NCBI GenBank assembly: GCA_016703325.1
Contig: JADJCH010000063.1
Coordinates: 248,001-312,000 of the forward strand
Reading direction: 5' to 3'
DNA from: Burkholderiales bacterium
Lineage (GTDB): Bacteria; Pseudomonadota; Gammaproteobacteria; Burkholderiales; Burkholderiaceae_C
Length of the DNA stretch: 64,000 nt
Every line of letters begins with the position of its first letter. The stretch's first letter is position 1. Both the position numbers and the translations under genes were made by a program. This document shows, piece by piece, positions 42,948-55,427 of the stretch. The notes under the pieces were generated by a model. It had not been told where the DNA came from. It was given only the letters and a program-made list of their open reading frames with translations, and searched no databases.

Positions 42948-44258
42948 ATGAAGATCCTGATCAAGAACGGCCGCGTGGTCGATCCGGCTTCGGGCCGCGA
43001 CGAACGCGCCGACATCGCCATCGCCGCGGGCCGCATCCTGACCATCGGCGCAGTCAGCTCCGACTTCCACGCCAACCGGGTGATCGACGCCAGCGGCTGC
43101 GTGGTGGCGCCCGGTCTGGTCGACCTCGCTGCGCGCCTGCGCGAGCCCGGCCACGAACACGAGGGCATGCTCGAATCCGAGCTGAACGCCGCCGCAGCCG
43201 GGGGCGTGACCAGCCTGGTCTGCCCGCCCGACACCGACCCCACCCTCGACGAGCCCGGCCTGGTCGAGATGCTCAAGTTCCGCGCCCGCAAGCTCAGCCT
43301 GTGCCGGCTCTTCCCGCTGGGGGCGCTCACCCGCGGCCTGAAGGGCGAAACGCTGACCGAGATGGTCGAGCTCACCGAGTCCGGTTGCGTGGGCTTCTCG
43401 CAGGCCGAGGTGGCGGTGCAGGACACCCAGGTGCTCATGCGTGCGCTGCAGTACGCCGCCACCCACGGTTACGCCGTCTGGCTGCGCCCGCAGGACGGCT
43501 CACTGGGCCGCGGTGTGGCCGCCAGCGGTGCGGTTGCCACCCGGCTGGGCCTGTCGGGCGTGCCGGTGGCGGCCGAAACCCTGGCGCTGCACACCCTGTT
43601 CGAGCTGATGCGTGCCACCGGCGCACGGGTGCACCTGTGCCGGCTGTCGAGTGCGGCTGGCGTTGAGCTGCTGCGCCAGGCCCGCCGCGAGGGCCTGCCG
43701 GTCACGGCCGACGTGAGCATCAACTCGCTGCACCTCACCGATGTGGACATCGGCTACTTCAACTCCTCGATGCGCCTGACGCCGCCGCTGCGCCAGGGCC
43801 GGGACCGCGACGCGCTGCGCGCCGCCCTGGCCGACGGCACGCTGGACTGCCTGGTGTCCGACCACACGCCGGTCGAGCAGGACGCCAAGATGCTGCCCTT
43901 CGGCGAGGCCGAGCCCGGCGCCACCGGGCTGGAGCTGCTGCTCAGCCTGGCACTCAAGTGGGGCGAGCAGCAGGGCTTGGGCCTGCTGCCCACCCTGGCG
44001 CGCGTGACCAGCGACCCGGTGCGGGTGCTGGGCGATGCGCTGGGCTCGCTGACCTCCAGCGCCGGCCGGCTGGTGGAGGGCGGCGTGGCCGACGTCTGCG
44101 TTTTCGACCCCACCATCACCTGGACGGTCACGCCCGCCGTGCTGCGCAGCCAGGGCAAACACACCCCCTTCACCTTCGAGGACACCGGCATGGCCCTGCC
44201 CGGGCGCGTGCGCGCCACGCTGGTGGCCGGCACGGTGGCCTACGAGGCCGGCCGGTGA
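42948..44258 (+). CDS. Non-catalytic dihydroorotase homologue (PyrC'/PyrX)
   Basis: A 436-residue amidohydrolase-fold protein closest to dihydroorotase (LREPGHEHEG, SDHTPVEQDAKMLPFGEAEPG). The metal-binding His-x-His that should read DLHVHLREPG is DLAARLREPG, with Ala61 and Arg63. The second-site motif HCED is replaced by RPQD (Arg180), and the later metal His is Arg232 in LCRLSSAAG. With four metal ligands gone it cannot be an active metallo-dihydroorotase. Homologues in Pseudomonas (pyrC') are inactive partners needed for assembly of the aspartate carbamoyltransferase dodecamer; the position after pyrB supports that role. An active pyrC must be elsewhere. Confidence 0.92.
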   Translation: MKILIKNGRVVDPASGRDERADIAIAAGRILTIGAVSSDFHANRVIDASGCVVAPGLVDLAARLREPGHEHEGMLESELNAAAAGGVTSLVCPPDTDPTLDEPGLVEMLKFRARKLSLCRLFPLGALTRGLKGETLTEMVELTESGCVGFSQAEVAVQDTQVLMRALQYAATHGYAVWLRPQDGSLGRGVAASGAVATRLGLSGVPVAAETLALHTLFELMRATGARVHLCRLSSAAGVELLRQARREGLPVTADVSINSLHLTDVDIGYFNSSMRLTPPLRQGRDRDALRAALADGTLDCLVSDHTPVEQDAKMLPFGEAEPGATGLELLLSLALKWGEQQGLGLLPTLARVTSDPVRVLGDALGSLTSSAGRLVEGGVADVCVFDPTITWTVTPAVLRSQGKHTPFTFEDTGMALPGRVRATLVAGTVAYEAGR

Positions 44259-44289
44259 GCGGCGCACGCTCGCAGCCGGCCTGAACCCC

Positions 44290-45024
44290 ATGCTGGTTTC
44301 CTTGCGGGGCGCCTGGCGCCTGTTCCGGCTGGTCGTGCATGTGCTGCACGGCATCTGGGTGGCCGCGCGCGAGTTCGGCGCCGCCACCGAGGCGCAGCGC
44401 TGCGCCCACATCCAGTGGTGGTCGGCCAAGCTGCTGCGGCTGCTGGGCATCGCACTGAAGGTCGAGGGCCGCTTTGCCAACGGGCCGCAGCTGCTGGTGT
44501 CCAACCACGTGTCCTGGCTGGACATCACCGCGGTGCATGCGGTGTGCCCGCAGGCGCGCTTTGTCTCCAAGTCCGATGTGCGCGGCTGGCCGGTGCTGGG
44601 CTGGCTGGTCGGCAAGGCCGGCACCCTCTTCATCGAGCGCGAGAACAAGCGCGACGCGCTGCGGGTGGTGCACCAGATGGCCGAGGCGCTGCGCCAGGGC
44701 GACACTGTGGCGGTCTTCCCGGAAGGCACCACCGGCGACGGCCAGGGCCTGCTGCCCTTCCACGCCAACCTGCTGCAGGCGGCGGTGGCCACCGGCACGG
44801 TGACCCAGCCGCTGGCGCTGCGCTACACCGAACCCGGCCATGCCGTGAGCCCTGCGGCAATGTGGGTGGGTGACACCACGCTGGTGCAGAGCCTGTGGCG
44901 CATCGTCACCACGCCCGGGATTGCGGTGCAGGTGCAGGTGCTGGCGCCGCAGGACCCGGCCGGGCTGGAGCGCCGCGCGCTGGCCGCGCTGCTGAGCCGG
45001 CGCATCGCCAACGCACTGGGGTAA
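44290..45024 (+). CDS. plsC: 1-acyl-sn-glycerol-3-phosphate acyltransferase-like protein
   Basis: A 244-residue membrane-associated acyltransferase of the PlsC family. Motif I is NHVSWLD (HX4D catalytic pair), motif II GTLFIERENKRDAL, and motif III VAVFPEGTTGDGQGLLPF. An N-terminal hydrophobic/aromatic stretch may bind the membrane. It would add the second acyl chain to lysophosphatidate. It lies 31 bases after pyrC' and could be cotranscribed. Its stop codon falls in the first copy of a 13-base tandem repeat. Confidence 0.88.
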   Translation: MLVSLRGAWRLFRLVVHVLHGIWVAAREFGAATEAQRCAHIQWWSAKLLRLLGIALKVEGRFANGPQLLVSNHVSWLDITAVHAVCPQARFVSKSDVRGWPVLGWLVGKAGTLFIERENKRDALRVVHQMAEALRQGDTVAVFPEGTTGDGQGLLPFHANLLQAAVATGTVTQPLALRYTEPGHAVSPAAMWVGDTTLVQSLWRIVTTPGIAVQVQVLAPQDPAGLERRALAALLSRRIANALG

Positions 45025-45048
45025 CGCACTGGGGTAACGCACTGGGGT
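45010..45048. repeat. Three tandem copies of a 13-base repeat at the end of plsC
   Basis: AACGCACTGGGGT occurs three times head to tail, followed by a diverged copy (CAGGCGCCGGGGT) and a partial one. The first copy provides the last codons and TAA stop of plsC. Because 13 is not a multiple of three, the copies are in different frames; slippage gains or losses would lie after the stop and be harmless. Confidence 0.85.
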
Positions 45049-45118
45049 CAGGCGCCGGGGTCAGGCCCTGGGCGCACAATCCCCAGCGTCAACCTCCCAC
45101 CAAAACCACTGCCGCGCC

Positions 45119-45445
45119 ATGCTTTACAAGTTCAAGTCCAAGGCCGCCGCCGACCTCATCATGACCGAGCCGGTGGGCGACCGCCTCCTGCGGCTGATCG
45201 GCCGCGAACCGGCCCCCCAAGGCATCCTGCTGGTGGCCGACATGCCCGCTGCGCTCGATGCGCTGCATGCCGCCATCGAGGCCGATGAGGCGATCCGCCG
45301 TGCGGCGGCCGAGAGCGATGACGGCGCCGTGCAGGCCGAAGCCGCCGGGCGCGACCGCATCAGCCTGCGCCAGCGCGCCTGGCCCTTCGTCGAGATGGTC
45401 AAGCGCGCCCAGGCCGGCAGGGCCGACATCGTCTGGGGCGTCTGA
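45119..45445 (+). CDS. DUF1840 family protein
   Basis: A 108-residue small soluble protein of the DUF1840 family, found in betaproteobacteria and relatives: MLYKFKSKAAADLIM at the start, GDRLLRLIGREPAPQGIL, MPAALDALHAAIE, and the C-terminal RQRAWPFVEMVKRAQ. Function unknown. It starts 70 bases after the tandem repeat; CACAAT near 45075 could be a -10 box. Followed four bases later by the phosphatase gene, so the two are cotranscribed. Confidence 0.9.
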   Translation: MLYKFKSKAAADLIMTEPVGDRLLRLIGREPAPQGILLVADMPAALDALHAAIEADEAIRRAAAESDDGAVQAEAAGRDRISLRQRAWPFVEMVKRAQAGRADIVWGV

Positions 45446-45449
45446 GCCG

Positions 45450-46133
45450 ATGCCCTACAGCCGGATGACCCGCATCCTGGCGATCCGCCACGGCGAAACC
45501 GCCTGGAACGTCGACACCCGCATCCAGGGCCAGCTCGACGTCGGCCTGAACGAAGTCGGCCGCCGCCAGGCTGAACTGGCCGCTCGCCACCTGGCCGACG
45601 AGGACCTCGCCGCCGTCTACAGCTCCGACCTGCAGCGCGCCCAAGACACCGCGCAAGCGTTGGCACGGGCGCAGCGCAGCGGGCTCGTGGTGCAGGCCGA
45701 CACCGGGCTGCGCGAACGGCGCTTCGGCGTGTTCGAAGGTAAGACGTTTGCGGAGATCGACGCCGAACACCCCGAGCTTGCGCTGCGCTGGAAGCGCCGC
45801 GAGCCGGACTTTGGCGCCCCCGGCGGCGAGACGCTGGCCGAGTTCTACGCGCGCTGCGTGGCCACCGCCACCCGGCTGGCCGCCGCGCATGCCGGGCAGA
45901 CCATCGCCCTGGTCACCCACGGCGGCGTGCTGGACTGCCTGTACCGCGCCGCCACCCGCGTGGAGCTGAACGCGCCGCGCACCTGGCAGATCGGCAACAC
46001 CAGCATCAACCGCCTGCTGTGGACGGACGACGGCTTCACCCTGGTGGGCTGGGGTGACACCCAGCACCTGGATCTGCTGGAGCAGGTGGACGCGGTGCTG
46101 GATGAAACCAGCGACGGCGGCCGCGCCGGCTGA
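45450..46133 (+). CDS. Histidine phosphatase superfamily protein (phosphoglycerate-mutase-like)
   Basis: A 227-residue enzyme with the phosphohistidine motif RHGETAWN near the start, YSSDLQRAQDTA, LRERRFGVFEGKTFAEI with the catalytic Glu, and VTHGGVLDCL with the second His. Such proteins are often annotated GpmB, but most members are cofactor-independent phosphatases of diverse substrates. Start ATG at 45450, four bases after the DUF1840 stop; an in-frame ATG at 45465 would also keep the motif. Confidence 0.88.
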   Translation: MPYSRMTRILAIRHGETAWNVDTRIQGQLDVGLNEVGRRQAELAARHLADEDLAAVYSSDLQRAQDTAQALARAQRSGLVVQADTGLRERRFGVFEGKTFAEIDAEHPELALRWKRREPDFGAPGGETLAEFYARCVATATRLAAAHAGQTIALVTHGGVLDCLYRAATRVELNAPRTWQIGNTSINRLLWTDDGFTLVGWGDTQHLDLLEQVDAVLDETSDGGRAG

Positions 46134-46166
46134 ACCGACCCCACCCCAACCGACCCACCGCGGTCC

Positions 46167-46206
46167 GAAAGAAAAAGGGGCTGCGCGGCCCACGCCGCAC
46201 AGCCCC
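46167..46206 (-). terminator. Intrinsic terminator of the glp operon
   Basis: Read on the minus strand, a 13-bp stem GGGGCTGTGCGGC / GCCGCGCAGCCCC with one G-T wobble and a four-base loop is followed directly by TTTTTCTTTC. It lies 42 bases beyond the glpV stop and is a strong Rho-independent terminator for the leftward glycerol operon. On the plus strand no T-run follows, so it is one-directional. Confidence 0.88.
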
Positions 46207-46247
46207 AACCCTGCCACCCGAGGAGAACGGGGGAGACGGGAGAAAGC

Positions 46248-47978
<1,731 letters not shown>

Positions 47979-48085
47979 CGCTCATCTCCTCGTTATCGCC
48001 CCCGTTGGCACTGAGGAACCACGGCCAGCGGGGGCGCCCGGCCGGATTCTGGAGAACACTGTCGGCAGCCTGGTGGCCGGGCGTT

Positions 48086-48394
48086 TCAGCCCTTCCTCAT
48101 GATCAGCACCAGCACCGCCATGCTGAGCAGGAAGCTGATCCACACGCTGGGCTCGGCCTCCAGCGCCAGCCACTCGGCCAGCTTGCCGGCGATGCCGACG
48201 AAGCCCAGGTTGATGTACGCGGCCGTCAGCAGGCCGATGAAGAGCCGGTCACCACGGGTGGTGGCGATCGGCAGGAAACCCTTGCGCAGCACCGTGGGCG
48301 ACTTGATCTCCCAGACCGTCATGCCCACCAGCATCAGCACGATGCAGCTGAAGAACACCGCCACGGGCGTGGTCCACACCATCCAATCGAACAT
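48086..48394 (-). CDS. DUF2160 small membrane protein of the glycerol transporter operon
   Basis: A 102-residue membrane protein with three predicted helices (VAVFFSCIVLMLVGMTVW; LFIGLLTAAYINLGFVGI; VWISFLLSMAVLVLIM). It belongs to DUF2160, which in my knowledge accompanies GlpSTPQV-type operons between glpQ and glpV. It may be an accessory subunit of the permease; this is unproven. It starts 12 bases after glpQ ends. Confidence 0.85.
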   Translation of the reverse strand: MFDWMVWTTPVAVFFSCIVLMLVGMTVWEIKSPTVLRKGFLPIATTRGDRLFIGLLTAAYINLGFVGIAGKLAEWLALEAEPSVWISFLLSMAVLVLIMRKG

Positions 48395-48406
48395 CTCGGC
48401 GGCTCC

Positions 48407-49211
48407 TTACACGCGGCCCATCGCGAAACCCTTCGCGATGTAGTGGCGCACAAACCAGATCACGATCGCGCCGGGCACGATGGTCAACGTGCCGGCAGCC
48501 GCCAGCGTGGCCCAGTCCATGCCGGAGGCCGAAACCGTGCGGGTCATCGTCGCGACGATGGGCTTGGCGTTCACGCTGGTCAACGTGCGCGCCAGCAGCA
48601 GCTCCACCCAGCTGAACATGAAGCAGAAGAAGGCCGCCACGCCCACCCCCGCCTTGATCAGCGGCAGGAAGATGGTCAGGAAGAAGCGCGGGAAGCTGTA
48701 GCCGTCGATGTAGGCCGTCTCGTCGATCTCGCGCGGGATGCCGGACATGAAGCCCTCCAGGATCCACACCGCCAGCGGCACGTTGAACAGCAGGTGCGCC
48801 AGTGCCACCGCGAGGTGCGTGTCCATCAGCCCCACCGTGGTGTAGAGCTGAAAGAAGGGCAGCAGGAACACCGCCGGCGGTGTCATGCGGTTGGTCAGCA
48901 GCCAGAAGAAGACGTGCTTGTCGCCCAGGAAGCTGTAGCGGCTGAAGGCATAGGCCGCCGGCAGCGCCACCGTCAGCGAGATGACCATGTTGATGGCCAC
49001 GTAGATCAGGCTGTTGATGTAGCCCGAGTACCAGCTCGCGTCGGTGAAGATGGTGCGGTAACTGGCCCAGCTGACATGCGCCGGCCAGAGGCTGAAGCTG
49101 GCGAGGATCTCCTCATTGGTCTTCAGGCTCATGTTGACCATCCAGTAGATGGGCAGCAGGGCAAAGACGAGGTAGGCGATCAGGAACAGGTTGCGTTTCT
49201 GGAAGCCTGGC

Positions 49212-49219
<8 letters not shown>
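48407..49219 (-). CDS. glpQ: Glycerol ABC transporter permease
   Basis: A 270-residue MalG-type inner-membrane permease with six helices; the first is FLIAYLVFALLPIYWMVNMSL. The coupling-helix EAA region is EGFMSGIPREIDETAYIDGYSF followed by LPLIKAG. It pairs with GlpP to form the channel. The gene overlaps glpP by eight bases, so translation is coupled. The name here means the transporter subunit, not the phosphodiesterase also called GlpQ. Confidence 0.9.
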
Positions 49220-51172
<1,953 letters not shown>

Positions 51173-51175
51173 CGC

Positions 51176-52249
51176 TCAGGTTCTCCGTTGGGGCGCGACG
51201 AGCAGCGCCCCCGTTGCATCGAAGGCATAGACCTGCGTCGGGCTGACGTGCAGCGTCAGCGCGGCCCCCAGGTCGAACTCGTGCACACCGGTGAGCTGGG
51301 CGACCAGCTCGCCCACCGCGGTGTGGACGTGCACGAAAGTGTCGGAGCCGGAGATCTCCGCCAGCTCCACCCGGCCGGGCAGGGCCACATCGCCCGGGCG
51401 TGGCTGCACCCGCAGCGCGCTGGCGCGGATGCCCAGGGTCAGCGCCCGGGTGGCTTCGCGCGGCAGGTCCACCGCGATGAGCTCGCCATGGTTCAGCCGG
51501 GCGCCGCCCTCGGCCACCTCGGCGGCCAGCAGGTTCATCGGCGGGTCGCTGAAGGCCTTGGCCACGCGCAGCGACACCGGGCGGTGGAACACCTCCGCCG
51601 TCGGGCCGTACTGCAGCAGCTCGCCCGCGTCCATCACCGCGGTCCAGCCGCCCAGCAGCAGCGCCTCGGAGGGCTCGGTGGTGGCGTAGATCACGGTGGC
51701 GTCACCGGCGGCGAAGAGCGCGCAGAGCTCTTCGCGCAGTTCCTCGCGCAGCTTGTAGTCCAGGTTGACCAGCGGCTCGTCCAGCAGCATCAGCGGAGCG
51801 TTCTTGGCGAGTGCACGCGCCAGCGCCACCCGCTGCTGCTGGCCGCCGGAGAGTTCGGCCGGCAGGCGGTCGAGGAAGACCTCGATGTGCAGCTTGGCCG
51901 CCAGCTCGCGCACGCGGCGGTCGATCTCCGCCTTGGGCCGCCCGCCCAGCTTCAGCGGCGAGGCGATGTTGTCGTACACCGTCATCGAGGGGTAGTTGAT
52001 GAACTGCTGGTAGACCATCGCGACGTTGCGCTCGCGCACCGGCGTGCCGGTGACGTCGTGGCCGTCGACCAGCACGCTGCCGCTGCTGGGCACGTCCAGC
52101 CCGGCCATCAGGCGCATCAGCGTGGTCTTGCCGGCCTGGGTGGCACCCAGCAGCACCGTCACGGCGCCGGGGGTGGGAGCCAGGCTCATGTCATACAGCC
52201 AGGTCTGCGCGCCGACGCGCTGGCTGATGCCGGACAGCGTCAGTTGCAT
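51176..52249 (-). CDS. glpS: Glycerol ABC transporter ATPase lacking the switch histidine
   Basis: A 357-residue ATPase: Walker A GATQAGKTT, Q-loop MVYQQFINYPSMTVYDN, intact signature LSGGQQQRVALARAL, Walker B LMLLDEPLVNLD. Where the switch His (THD) is expected it reads YATTEPSEAL. A C-terminal OB-type regulatory domain follows. The ATG at 52249 overlaps the end of glpD by ten bases; a frame open far upstream is only the shadow of glpD. Order and overlap show cotranscription with glpD and glpT. Confidence 0.9.
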   Translation of the reverse strand: MQLTLSGISQRVGAQTWLYDMSLAPTPGAVTVLLGATQAGKTTLMRLMAGLDVPSSGSVLVDGHDVTGTPVRERNVAMVYQQFINYPSMTVYDNIASPLKLGGRPKAEIDRRVRELAAKLHIEVFLDRLPAELSGGQQQRVALARALAKNAPLMLLDEPLVNLDYKLREELREELCALFAAGDATVIYATTEPSEALLLGGWTAVMDAGELLQYGPTAEVFHRPVSLRVAKAFSDPPMNLLAAEVAEGGARLNHGELIAVDLPREATRALTLGIRASALRVQPRPGDVALPGRVELAEISGSDTFVHVHTAVGELVAQLTGVHEFDLGAALTLHVSPTQVYAFDATGALLVAPQRRT

Positions 52250-53847
52250 GAGGTCTCGCTCCGAGGTTCTGAAGTGTCTGAAGTAGGGGCGTTCATCGGG
52301 GGGACGGACAGGGGATGGGCGGCCAGCCAGTCGGCCACCTGTTGTCGTTCGGCGGCGCTGTAGTGCAGGCCGAGCTTGCTGCGCCGCCACAGCAGGTCGT
52401 CGGCGCAGGTCACCCACTCCTCGCGCTGGAGGTAGCGGATCTCCGCCTCGTGCAGGCCGGGCGCCACTTCGGCCCCCAGGTCGGCCAGGGACTCGGCCCG
52501 GCCCAGCACCCGGTCGATGCGCGCGCCATACGCCCGCGCCAGTCGCCGCGCCAGCGCCAGCGGCAGCCAGCCGTGGCGCGAGCGCAGCGTGCTGACGAAG
52601 CGCTCGAAGTCGGTGTCCGGCCGCCGTGGCGTGCCGATCCAGGCCCGCAGGTCGCCGCCGGGCAGCGGAGCAGGCTCGGTCCAGGCCGGGCGGGCCTCGC
52701 CGAGCAGGCGGCCCACCTCGTCGGCGGCGTCCTCGGCCAGCTTGCGGAAGGTGGTGATCTTGCCGCCCCACACCGTCAGCAGCGGCGCGGCGGCGCCGAC
52801 ACCGCCGTCGAACTCCAGCAGGTAGTCGCGGGTGACGGCCGAGGCGTCGCCCGATGCGTCGTCCAGCAGCGGCCGCACGCCGGAGTAGGCCCACACCACA
52901 TCGGCCGGCACCACAGGCCGGGCGAAGTAGCGGCTGGCCTGCTCGCACAGGTAGGCGGTCTCGTCGGCATCGATGCGGGCGGCGTCGGGCGCGCCCTGGA
53001 TTTCGACATCGGTGGTGCCGATCAGCGTGAAATCGCCCTCGTAGGGGATGGCGAAGATGATGCGCTTGTCGGGGTTCTGGAAGATGTAGGCATGGTCGTG
53101 GTCGAACAGCTTCTTGACCACGATGTGGCTGCCCTTGACGAGGCGCAGCGACCGGGCGCTGGTCTGGCCGGCACGCTCGCGCAGGAACTCGCCGGTCCAC
53201 GGCCCGGCGGCATTGACCAGGGCGCGGGCCTGCACCTGCAGCGGCGCGCCGCCGGCGGGCTTCAGCGTGGCCTGCCAGCCCTTCGCGGTGCGGCGGGCCG
53301 ATTCACAGCGAGTTTGGGTGAGGATGGTGGCGCCGCGGGCTTGCGCGTCCAGCGCGTTCAGCACCACCAGGCGGGCATCGTCCACCCAGCCGTCGCTGTA
53401 GACGAAGCCGCGGGTGTAGCCGGGCTTCAGCGGCGCGCCGGTGGCGTGGCTGCGCAGCGCCACCGTGCCGCTGGCCGGCAGCCATTCGCGCTTGGCCAGG
53501 TGGTCGTACAGGAACAGGCCGATGCGCACCATCCACACCGGGCGCATCGACGGATCGTGCGGCATCACGAAGCGCAGCGGCCACATGATGTGCGGCGCGC
53601 TCTTGAGCAGCAGCTCGCGCTCGGCCAGCGCCTTCTTCACCAGGCTGAACTCGTAGTACTCCAGGTAGCGCAGGCCACCGTGGATCAGCTTGGTGGACGA
53701 CGACGAGGTGTGGCGCGCCAGGTCGTCCTGCTCGCACAGCAGCACGGTCAGGCCACGGCCGGCCAGGTCGCGGGCGATGCCGCAGCCGTTGATGCCGCCG
53801 CCGACGATCAGCACGTCGCACGAGACCGGGCCAGCCGCGCCGCTCAC
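52240..53847 (-). CDS. glpD: Aerobic glycerol-3-phosphate dehydrogenase
   Basis: A 535-residue FAD enzyme at the inner membrane that oxidises glycerol 3-phosphate to dihydroxyacetone phosphate and feeds electrons to quinone. The FAD loop is DVLIVGGGINGCGIARDLA; then STKLIHGGLRYLEYYEFSLV, VNAAGPWTGEFL and GTTDVEIQGAP. The start is placed at GTG 53847 because AGGGAG lies seven bases before it; in-frame ATGs at 53871 and 53880 would add a short tail without similarity. First gene of the leftward glp operon. Confidence 0.95.
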   Translation of the reverse strand: MSGAAGPVSCDVLIVGGGINGCGIARDLAGRGLTVLLCEQDDLARHTSSSSTKLIHGGLRYLEYYEFSLVKKALAERELLLKSAPHIMWPLRFVMPHDPSMRPVWMVRIGLFLYDHLAKREWLPASGTVALRSHATGAPLKPGYTRGFVYSDGWVDDARLVVLNALDAQARGATILTQTRCESARRTAKGWQATLKPAGGAPLQVQARALVNAAGPWTGEFLRERAGQTSARSLRLVKGSHIVVKKLFDHDHAYIFQNPDKRIIFAIPYEGDFTLIGTTDVEIQGAPDAARIDADETAYLCEQASRYFARPVVPADVVWAYSGVRPLLDDASGDASAVTRDYLLEFDGGVGAAAPLLTVWGGKITTFRKLAEDAADEVGRLLGEARPAWTEPAPLPGGDLRAWIGTPRRPDTDFERFVSTLRSRHGWLPLALARRLARAYGARIDRVLGRAESLADLGAEVAPGLHEAEIRYLQREEWVTCADDLLWRRSKLGLHYSAAERQQVADWLAAHPLSVPPMNAPTSDTSEPRSETSCN

Positions 53848-54350
53848 GGTTGTGCTCCCTGCAGACGGCATGGCCGGCAACGCAGCAGTGCGGAATCAGC
53901 AGCCGCAAGGACTGGTCCGTGGAAGTTGGGCATGTGGATGGCCTCGGCGGGGCCGCATGCACGCGGGGCCCGTCGCATTTGTTCGTTCAAGTTCGTTTTG
54001 TAGCCGAGACGCGCCCCAGCCACAAGCAGGATTTTCCCATCCGCGGCCGGTATCCGCAGGCCAGCACGCCAAATTCGAACACAAACGAAAAACCCTAGGG
54101 AAAACGCTCGCTGGAAACGAACATGATCGCTGAATAATTCAAGCGCACCGACGTGTCCGCCGCCCGCAAGGCCACCCTGGACACCGTCGGGCACGCCAGC
54201 AGACCGGGCCGGTCCACAAGACCGCCCGCGCCGGCGACCCGGGACCCGCGCCGGCAGCCGCCGCCGCCTGCGGTCCGCCAGGCCCGACACCCGTGCCCCA
54301 GCCGTCCTGCGGGCCGACCCAACCCCTGCAACCTCCCAGAGGAACCTCCC
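53848..54350. promoter_or_regulatory. Divergent glp control region with AACGAA-type boxes
   Basis: This 500-base gap separates glpD from the divergent ABC importer. The hexamer TTCGTT or its complement occurs four times: 53981 (GTTCGTT), 53991 (GTTCGTTTT), 54083 (AAACGAAAAA) and 54113 (GGAAACGAAC). The two boxes nearer glpD read AACGAAC toward glpD, and the two nearer the importer read AAACGAA toward it, so each promoter has a pair in the same relative orientation. AT-rich DNA around 54065-54140 probably holds the rightward promoter (GAATAATTC near 54132). DeoR-family GlpR, encoded at 59805, is the natural candidate to bind them; this is inference. Confidence 0.5.
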
Positions 54351-55427
54351 ATGCCCTCCCTGATGAAACCTGTCCGCCTGCGCCTCGCAGCCCTGCTGGC
54401 CGCCGCCACCCTGGGCGGCTCGGCGCTGGCTGCCGACGTGGAGCTGCTGCCCGCCGGCCTGCTCACGCCCACCACCAAGGAGATGACCAAGGCCAACCAG
54501 TACAAGAAGGCCGGACCCTGGCGCATCGGCGTGTCGTTCGGCGGGGTGGGCAACACCTGGATCGTGCAGATGATCCAGGAGATGAAGCATGCCGCCGCGC
54601 AGGACAAGAGCATCGGCGAGTTCATCTTCGTCGAGGCGAACTGGCAGGCGGCCAAGCAGGTGGCCGACGTGGAAGACCTGCTGGCCAAAAAGGTCGACGC
54701 CATCATCATCGGGCCGATCTCGTCGGCCACCGGCGCGCCGCTGGCCGCCAAGGCGGCCAAGACCGGCATCCCGGTGGTGGTGTTCGGCGCCTTCGGCAAG
54801 TCGGTGGAGTCGGCGGTCGAGATCATGGGCGGCGGCGAGGTGTTCGGCCGCCAGGGTGGCGAGTACCTGCGCAAGGAGCTCAACGGCAAGGGCAACCTCT
54901 GGGCCTTCCGCGGCGTGGCCGGCGTGGAAGAAGAGCAGCTGCGCTACAACGGCTTCAAGAAGGCCATCGAAGGCTCCAGCCTGAAGATCACGCAGGAGGT
55001 CTTCGGCGACTGGAACTACGCCAAGAGCAAGCAGCTGTGCGAGAACCTGGTGCTCTCGGGCAACAGCCCCGACGGCATCTGGTTCTCGGGCGCCGAAATG
55101 ACCCGCGCCTGCATCGACGTGTTCAAGGAAAGCGGCAAGCCGCTGGTGCCGATGACCGGCGAGGGCAACAACGGCTTCCTGCGCGTGTGGAAGGCCACCG
55201 GCGTCAAGAGCGTGGCCCCGCAGTTCACGCCCGGCCTGGGCGCTGCCGTGGTGCGCGCCTCGGCCGCCCTGCTGGCGGGCAAGCCGCTGTACCGCTCGTA
55301 CTTCTCGTCGCCGCCGGCCATCACCCAGACCGACCTGGGCAAGTTCTTCCGGGATGACCTGAACGACGCCTACTGGGTGCCCAGCACCCTGCCGGACGCC
55401 AAGCTGAAGGAACTGTTCAAGCGCTGA
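54351..55427 (+). CDS. Ribose-type sugar/polyol ABC transporter substrate-binding protein
   Basis: A 358-residue periplasmic binding protein (Peripla_BP_4 type). The Sec signal spans MPSLMKPVRLRLAALLAAAT to about residue 27 (SALAAD). Mature motifs are WRIGVSFGGVGNTWIVQMIQE, then AKKVDAIIIGPISS, AAKTGIPVVVFGAF and GVAGVEEEQLRYNGF. The start ATG has AGAGGAACC upstream. The substrate is unknown; sharing a control region with glpD and lying inside a glycerol locus suggests a polyol. Followed directly by the ATPase (TGATG overlap). Confidence 0.88.
   Translation: MPSLMKPVRLRLAALLAAATLGGSALAADVELLPAGLLTPTTKEMTKANQYKKAGPWRIGVSFGGVGNTWIVQMIQEMKHAAAQDKSIGEFIFVEANWQAAKQVADVEDLLAKKVDAIIIGPISSATGAPLAAKAAKTGIPVVVFGAFGKSVESAVEIMGGGEVFGRQGGEYLRKELNGKGNLWAFRGVAGVEEEQLRYNGFKKAIEGSSLKITQEVFGDWNYAKSKQLCENLVLSGNSPDGIWFSGAEMTRACIDVFKESGKPLVPMTGEGNNGFLRVWKATGVKSVAPQFTPGLGAAVVRASAALLAGKPLYRSYFSSPPAITQTDLGKFFRDDLNDAYWVPSTLPDAKLKELFKR

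Noticed and set aside
46167..46206. The hairpin as a terminator for the plus-strand phosphatase gene
   Set aside because: On the plus strand the stem is followed by AACCCTGCC without a T-run; only the minus-strand reading has the T-rich tail.
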